Below, piece by piece: positions 13,388 to 17,663 of a DNA stretch of 17,663 nucleotides. The stretch comes from CALCKU01 sp964654665 (GTDB lineage: Bacteria > Pseudomonadota > Alphaproteobacteria > Caulobacterales > Maricaulaceae), in contig CAZZKV010000038.1 in NCBI GenBank assembly GCA_964654665.1, positions 1-17,663 of the forward strand. Reading direction: 5' to 3'. Under the pieces are notes generated by a model that was given only the letters and a program-made list of their open reading frames with translations, did no database searches and was not told where the DNA came from. Numbering within the stretch: position 1 is the stretch's first letter; every line of letters starts with the position of its first letter. A program made the translations under genes and the position numbers.

Positions 13388-15037
13388 TCAGGGCGAGTAA
13401 ACGGTTTGTCCGGCGATTACGGTTCGGGTGATTGTCAACCCTCTTAGCGTTTCCGGTGCAACGGTTCTGGGGTCAGCGGAAAGGACGGTAAAATCGGCGC
13501 GTTTGCCGACCTCCAAGGTGCCGGCATTGTGTTCATCACCAAAGGCATAGGCATTGGCCGCTGTATAGGCGTGCAAGGCTTGCTCGACGGATATTTTTTG
13601 CTCTGGAACCCATCCTTCGGGATTGGCGCCGTCAAGGGTTCGCCGCGTGACCGCCGCATAAAGACCATCGATGGGCGAGAGCGGGGCCACAGGCCAGTCA
13701 GAGCCAAAGCTCAAAAGTCCGCCAGCATCCAAAATGGAACGAAACGCATAGCTTGTATGCAGCCGGTCTGGACCAAGGCGGTCTGCTGCCCAGCGCCCGT
13801 CATCAATCGCATGATAGGGCTGCATCGAAGCAATAATACCGGCCTTGGCCAAAGCCTTGATCGCCCCGCTGCGCGGGTGCTGGAAATGTTCGATCCGGTA
13901 TCGTTTGGCCCGGATATCATCCCCGGCTATATCGGTCATCGCGGTTATAACTGTGTCAATACCGCGATCCCCCAAGGCGTGAATAGAGAGGGTTAAGCCG
14001 GCCGTATCAGCGGCTTTCATCCAGTCTTTAAACCTCTCGGGATCGTTGAGCGGCAGTCCGGTGCTTTTAGGGTCATCCGTGTAAGGGTCATACATCCATG
14101 CGGTGCGTGCACCCAGCGAGCCATCGATAAAGCCTTTGATGCCGCCCCATGATAAGTGGGCGTCGCCCGTTCCGTTTTGGGAGGCTTGCTGCATATCCGG
14201 CCAGGATTCGATAGGCGTTGAGACCGCAGCGCGAATTTTCATAATGCCGCGGGCTTTGGCCATTTGGAAAGTATCCAGCATGGTGGTTTCTGTCGGATAG
14301 GCTGTCACGGCATGGATTTTTGTTAGCCCGTGACTGAGCGCATGATCTTGCGCCAGTGAAAATTGTTCCATGAGTTCATCATCGGACGGGGCGGGAATCA
14401 CCTTTAGAACCAGATTAAGTGCATTGCCTTTTAAAAGACCTGTCAACTCGCCGTTCGCACCGCGCATGATCACGCCGCCTTCGGGGGCTAGCGTGTCTTT
14501 CGTGATACTTGCCGCCGCCAGCGCCGCCGAATTGGCCAGCGCCATATGGCCGTCTATACGGATAACATAGACAGGCGTATGGGGCGTATATTTATCAATC
14601 CAGCGCCGGTGCGGCAGCTCTGTGCCCCATAAGGTATGATCCCAATTCCCATTGAGAACCCAGCGTCCTTGTGGACGGCTTTGGACATAGTGTTTAATCC
14701 GCTCTGCAAAGGCTTCGGGGCTGGCGGCATCGCGTAGATCCACACTGGCCAGCGCGGCGCCGCCTTCCATGAAATGCACATGATTATCCATAAAGCCGGG
14801 CATGAGAAACTGCCCCTTGAGATCAATCTGTGTCTGGCCTTGAAAGCGCGGAGGTACATCGGTGCCGATATAGGCAATCCGGCCATCGTCAATGGCGATG
14901 ACAGAGGCATCGGGGGCTCCGCCAACACCCGTCCAGATCACGCCGTTCACATAGAGACTTTGGCTATCCTGCGGGCTTGGCGGCGCTGCGCAACTCCATA
15001 AAATGACCGCAGACAATAGAATGAGGAGATATCGCAT
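13388..15037 (-). CDS. Amidohydrolase family lipoprotein (YtcJ-like, Amidohydro_3)
   Basis: A 549-aa metal-dependent hydrolase, lipid-anchored: the short signal has a WSC lipobox with Cys16, so it acts at the envelope. The metal-binding set is visible: His86 and His88 in MDNHVHF, IKGFIDGSLGARTAWM, HALGDRG, IEHFQHP and FGSDWPVAPLSP. The C-terminal beta-sandwich (GTLEVGKRADFTVLS) closes the domain. The arrangement is that of the YtcJ group of amidohydrolases (N-substituted formamide deformylase relatives), whose substrates are mostly unknown. It is a different subfamily from the amidohydrolase at 3395-4810. It is divergent from the SDR gene across 103 bases. No strong ribosome-binding site is seen at ATG 15037. 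Confidence 0.9.
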   Translation of the reverse strand: MRYLLILLSAVILWSCAAPPSPQDSQSLYVNGVIWTGVGGAPDASVIAIDDGRIAYIGTDVPPRFQGQTQIDLKGQFLMPGFMDNHVHFMEGGAALASVDLRDAASPEAFAERIKHYVQSRPQGRWVLNGNWDHTLWGTELPHRRWIDKYTPHTPVYVIRIDGHMALANSAALAAASITKDTLAPEGGVIMRGANGELTGLLKGNALNLVLKVIPAPSDDELMEQFSLAQDHALSHGLTKIHAVTAYPTETTMLDTFQMAKARGIMKIRAAVSTPIESWPDMQQASQNGTGDAHLSWGGIKGFIDGSLGARTAWMYDPYTDDPKSTGLPLNDPERFKDWMKAADTAGLTLSIHALGDRGIDTVITAMTDIAGDDIRAKRYRIEHFQHPRSGAIKALAKAGIIASMQPYHAIDDGRWAADRLGPDRLHTSYAFRSILDAGGLLSFGSDWPVAPLSPIDGLYAAVTRRTLDGANPEGWVPEQKISVEQALHAYTAANAYAFGDEHNAGTLEVGKRADFTVLSADPRTVAPETLRGLTITRTVIAGQTVYSP

Positions 15038-15140
15038 ATTTATAGCCTATAAGAAATCAGCCACTTGTCTATCTGTGTTTATCGCGCGAGACTGGGCGGC
15101 GGCTGGATAAATCTGTCTGCTCTCTAAAGGGAATAGTATT

Positions 15141-15959
15141 GTGAAAAAAGTGATATTAATAACAGGGGCTTCATCGGGTATGGGGAAGGTTACGGCGCAA
15201 ACATTGATTAAAGCGGGTCACAGTGTTTACGGCGCGGCGCGGCGTTTGGATAAAATGCAGGACCTTGAAGCTTTGGGCGGTCATGCCATTGCGATGGATA
15301 TTACCGACGAGGCTCAGGTTCAGGCCGCAGTTGACCGCATTTTATCAGAACAGGGCCGGTTGGATGTTTTGGTCAACAATGCCGGTTATGCGGTTTACGG
15401 CGCGGTGGAACAGGTGTCTTTGGCGGACGCCCGCGCGCAATTTGATGTGAACTTATTTGGGCTTGCCTCGTTAACGCAAAAAGTTCTTCCCTATATGAGG
15501 GCTCAGACATCCGGGCATATTATCAATGTGTCATCCATTGGGGGTAAAATATACTCACCGCTGGGCGCGTGGTATCATGCCACGAAACATGCACTGGAAG
15601 GCTGGAGCGACGCTTTGCGGGTGGAAACCAAGGCCTTCGGAATTTCGGTCAGTATTATTGAACCCGGCGCGATTCAAACCGAATTTACCGATGTGATGAA
15701 CGATCCGCTATTAGAGCGTTCCAAAGACGGCCCCTATGCGGATATGGCGCGGCGTGTGGTGCAAGGCAGTGCGAAATATTACAATGGCTCGCCCAGTAAT
15801 GATCCGGCTATTATTGCCAAGGTGATTGCCAGAGCCATTGAGAGCCCAAGGCCCAAAACACGCTATGCGGCCGGTAAAATGGCCAAACCGACCTTATTCA
15901 TGCGCCGCTGGCTCAGCGACGCAGCCTTTGACAGGATGATTTTATCAATGCTGAAATAG
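15141..15959 (+). CDS. Short-chain dehydrogenase/reductase (classical SDR)
   Basis: A 272-aa cytoplasmic NAD(P)-dependent oxidoreductase. The cofactor loop is TGASSGMG (8-15), with Arg34-Arg35 after the second strand suggesting NADP preference. The structural motif NNAG is at 79-82, and the catalytic Ser131/132, Tyr145 and Lys149 (YHATK) follow. The motif IEPGAIQTEF comes after the active site. The C-terminal region of about 30 residues (PRPKTRYAAGKMAKPTLFMRRWL) is typical of the retinol-dehydrogenase-like SDRs in bacteria. The start is GTG 15141, with AAAGGGA (15126-15132) 8 bases upstream. The substrate is unknown. Confidence 0.92.
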   Translation: MKKVILITGASSGMGKVTAQTLIKAGHSVYGAARRLDKMQDLEALGGHAIAMDITDEAQVQAAVDRILSEQGRLDVLVNNAGYAVYGAVEQVSLADARAQFDVNLFGLASLTQKVLPYMRAQTSGHIINVSSIGGKIYSPLGAWYHATKHALEGWSDALRVETKAFGISVSIIEPGAIQTEFTDVMNDPLLERSKDGPYADMARRVVQGSAKYYNGSPSNDPAIIAKVIARAIESPRPKTRYAAGKMAKPTLFMRRWLSDAAFDRMILSMLK

Positions 15960-15992
15960 GGTGGTCTTAAGACCGCTGTTTCAGAAGCGCTT

Positions 15993-16415
15993 TTAGGCGG
16001 GTTCGGGAAATAAGAGCTCGGGGTTTTTCATGGTCTTGATTTCCAGCACATTATTATTCGGATCGGCGATAAAGAAAGTCTCTTGCTCATATTTATCACC
16101 TTTGAAGCGGCGATAGGGATCATCGATATATTTAAGCTCTGCAGCGGCGATACGGTCTTTAACCGCGTCAAAATCTGGCTGGGTGAGGTGAATGCCGAAA
16201 TGGGGCACCAGCACCGCGCCCATATCCACATCATGGCGCACTGTCGGAAGCTGTTCTTCACTCTGATGCAATGTAAGCTCATTCCCCCAAAAATTGACAT
16301 CGACCCAGCGGCCCTCTTCGCTATTGCCAAGGGTGCAGCCCAGAACATCGGTATAAAATTTTACGGTGGTGGTCAGATCGCCCGCCGGGATGGCGAGATG
16401 TAAAATAGCAGACAT
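15993..16415 (-). CDS. VOC family (glyoxalase/bleomycin-resistance fold) protein
   Basis: A 140-aa protein built of two beta-alpha-beta-beta-beta modules. Module one has LHLAIPAGDLTTTVKFYTDVLGCTLG (5-30) and WVDVNFWGNELTLHQ. Module two has HFGIHLTQPDFDAV (72-85) and a DPNNNVLEIKT ending. Likely metal ligands are His6, His76 (or His72) and Glu125. The fold serves glyoxalases, dioxygenases and binding proteins, so the reaction cannot be assigned. The ATG at 16415 has AGGA upstream. It is divergent from the Lrp-type regulator and may be its target; it converges with the SDR gene. Confidence 0.88.
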   Translation of the reverse strand: MSAILHLAIPAGDLTTTVKFYTDVLGCTLGNSEEGRWVDVNFWGNELTLHQSEEQLPTVRHDVDMGAVLVPHFGIHLTQPDFDAVKDRIAAAELKYIDDPYRRFKGDKYEQETFFIADPNNNVLEIKTMKNPELLFPEPA

Positions 16416-16577
16416 GAAACATTCCTATTTCTCTATGCGCATAATTTTATCCGCATATTCACTGTGAGTTTAATTTGCGGGAGTGTATCAAGGCGCGAAA
16501 CTCTATATGTGCCTTACCTAAATTAACTCTCGCTGAGTGAGGCTATATTATGGGGTTTACAGGGGTTTTAATATGCT

Positions 16578-16621
16578 ATTTTGCTAATATTAATTATTTT
16601 AATAGCAGATTTTGCTAATAT
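16578..16621 (+). promoter_or_regulatory. Duplicated 13-base element upstream of the Lrp-type regulator
   Basis: ATTTTGCTAATAT occurs at 16578-16590 and again at 16609-16621, exactly 31 bases apart (about three helical turns), in a very AT-rich stretch ending 8 bases before the start codon. A GCTATT/AATAGC inverted pair (16575-16580, 16601-16606) overlaps it. The second copy reaches the ribosome-binding site. The phasing suits the multimeric binding of Lrp-type proteins, so autoregulation is inferred. Confidence 0.55.
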
Positions 16622-16629
16622 GAGGCGTT

Positions 16630-17088
16630 ATGGATAGCAAAGACCGTCAAATCATCAGAACCTTGCAAATGAATGGGCGTATGACTAACCAGGCATTGGC
16701 AGAAAAAGTCAATTTATCGCCTTCTCCATGTCTGCGACGTCTGCGCGCCCTTGAACGGTCTGGCGTTATTCGCGGGTATAATGTTCAGGTCGATGCCAAG
16801 GCCTATGGTCTGCCCGTTACGGTCTTTGTGCGTGTGCGTCTGGAGAAACATACCGAGGATGTTGTCAAAAAATTTGAAGACCATATTCGTAAAACTGAAC
16901 AGGTTTTGGAATGCCATGTTATGACAGGTTTGTCGGATTATCTTCTCAAGGTCGTTGCAGAAGACTTGAATAGCTATGAAAGCTTTGTCCGCAAACACCT
17001 TCACCCTATTGGCAGTATTGCCTCGATTGATACAAGTTTTGCTTATGGTGTCATAAAGAAGACAGCCGTTTTTCCAAAGCTTACCTAA
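16630..17088 (+). CDS. Lrp/AsnC family transcriptional regulator
   Basis: A 152-aa regulator of the feast/famine family. The N-terminal helix-turn-helix (about 4-50: DRQIIRTLQMNGRMTNQALA, then VNLSPSPCLRRLRALERSGVIRGY) is followed by the RAM effector-binding domain (about 63-142), with the typical VMTGLSDYLLKVVAEDLNSYESF stretch and Gly100/Asp103 in the effector loop. It is of normal length and complete. Such proteins usually sense an amino acid. TGAGG (16621-16625) provides the ribosome-binding site for ATG 16630. It is divergent from the VOC gene, with 214 bases between them, and is followed by a likely terminator, so it is probably transcribed alone. Confidence 0.94.
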   Translation: MDSKDRQIIRTLQMNGRMTNQALAEKVNLSPSPCLRRLRALERSGVIRGYNVQVDAKAYGLPVTVFVRVRLEKHTEDVVKKFEDHIRKTEQVLECHVMTGLSDYLLKVVAEDLNSYESFVRKHLHPIGSIASIDTSFAYGVIKKTAVFPKLT

Positions 17089-17115
17089 GTGCGGATATAG
17101 GCTTTGCCGATAATG

Positions 17116-17150
17116 CGGTAATTACAGGCTGACCGCCTATTACCGTTTCT
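17116..17150 (+). terminator. Probable intrinsic terminator of the Lrp-type gene
   Basis: CGGTAAT (17116-17122) pairs with ATTACCG (17139-17145) and, inside a 3-base bulge, AGGC pairs with GCCT around the loop TGACC. The stem is followed by TTTCT. It begins 27 bases after the stop codon. The U-run is short, so termination may be only partial. Confidence 0.55.
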
Positions 17151-17251
17151 ACTCAGAAGCTAAGGTTTCACAGATTGGAGGGCGGGGTATCAAGCGTGTC
17201 TCTTTAACCTATATCAGATGGTGAAAGCCATGTATAAAACACAGGTTCTTT

Positions 17252-17605
17252 ATGGTCAGATTGCCCAAAAACCTTTCTAACACTTTGACCTTCAAATCTG
17301 ACGGAATTAAAACTGGCGCCAATGTTTTAGAAACGGAATTGCTTGGCGAGACAGCCTATTCATTAGGTTTAGCGGCGCAATCAATGGAAAAATCTTTAGC
17401 TGCATTAAAAAGCTTTTCCGGAACACAGACCCAGCGCAACCGTGTTTTGCAACAGGCTGCTGAAACGGTCTATGCTTATTTTGTCCAACGTGAATTAATG
17501 GGGTTTAACAATCACGATCACCCTGTTGAATTTTATGCAATCCCCAAAACGGTCCTCAGTAAAATCGGGTCCCATATCTCGCGCGGTAACTTTGATGAAA
17601 GATAG
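17252..17605 (+). CDS. Small protein resembling the DUF6665 family
   Basis: A 117-aa protein without a signal peptide or membrane segment. The core NVLETELLGETAYSLGLAAQSMEKSLAALKSF (24-55), then ETVYAYFVQRELMGF and a final IPKTVLSKIG, resembles the DUF6665 pattern: a long helical pair with a conserved VQRE motif and a C-terminal helix. The function is unknown. A slightly upstream ATG (17230) opens only a 16-codon frame in another register. ATG 17252 has AGG at a usable distance. A standalone gene at the edge of the window; assignment from memory of the family is moderate. Confidence 0.7.
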   Translation: MVRLPKNLSNTLTFKSDGIKTGANVLETELLGETAYSLGLAAQSMEKSLAALKSFSGTQTQRNRVLQQAAETVYAYFVQRELMGFNNHDHPVEFYAIPKTVLSKIGSHISRGNFDER

Positions 17606-17663
17606 CGCCCCTGTTTTCTTCATTCTACCTGTTTAGCCATCACCCGGTCCCCGCCTCCATTGG

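Noticed and set aside
13529..13996. Plus-strand frame of 155 codons
   Set aside because: It is the antisense of the YtcJ-like amidohydrolase, whose motifs on the minus strand are unambiguous.
15960..15992. GGTCTTAAGACC palindrome between convergent genes as a terminator
   Set aside because: It is a loopless palindrome without a following T-run; with so short a gap its role cannot be supported.
1..17663. CRISPR array, transposon or defence system
   Set aside because: No regularly spaced repeats, transposase motifs or recognisable defence genes were seen on either strand; the only mobile signature is the integrase with its tRNA remnants.

Overview
The window looks like part of an alphaproteobacterial chromosome of moderate GC. 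The strongest taxonomic signal is the ChvI/ChvG two-component pair followed by a mannose-family EIIA and HPr, an arrangement typical of Alphaproteobacteria. FabI, an EutC-like cyclodeaminase and a TonB-C-terminal-domain lipoprotein fit the same picture. All assignments are from reading the sequence; no database search was run.

Left end (1-2136), accessory: an intact tRNA-Leu(UAG) gene on the minus strand (2-85); a tyrosine-recombinase integrase frame, also minus, starting at 1379; and, beyond the integrase start, the 3' half of a second, different tRNA-Leu(UAG) on the plus strand (1490-1547). This looks like an integrative-element junction. Unusually, the integrase frame meets no stop: it crosses the tRNA gene and leaves the window still open, and the two tRNA-Leu sequences are inverted relative to each other. 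Several perfect inverted repeats cluster at the two ends of the integrase gene. The 600 bases that follow hold no convincing gene.

Core block 1 (2137-4810, minus): a secreted amidohydrolase, then yggT and fabI. The yggT ribosome-binding site can be sequestered in a hairpin lying in the gap after the amidohydrolase.

Core block 2 (5125-8785, plus): chvI, chvG, a mannose-type PTS EIIA, ptsH and a TonB-C-terminal-domain lipoprotein, closely spaced. This is the regulatory PTS cluster, but the hprK (and often rapZ) genes expected between chvG and the EIIA gene are absent. A hotdog thioesterase (8996-9391) follows separately.

Block 3 (9442-15037, minus): a three-gene unit of an aminotransferase, an ornithine-cyclodeaminase-family protein and a GXWXG/DUF4334 protein. 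Upstream on the same strand are a four-helix membrane protein of unknown function and a YtcJ-type amidohydrolase lipoprotein. The aminotransferase and cyclodeaminase overlap by one base and probably form a small amino-acid conversion pathway.

Right end (15141-17605): an SDR oxidoreductase; a VOC-family protein divergent from an Lrp/AsnC regulator with a duplicated 13-base operator-like element; a probable terminator; and a DUF6665-like small protein. No CRISPR array, rRNA or complete transposon was seen.
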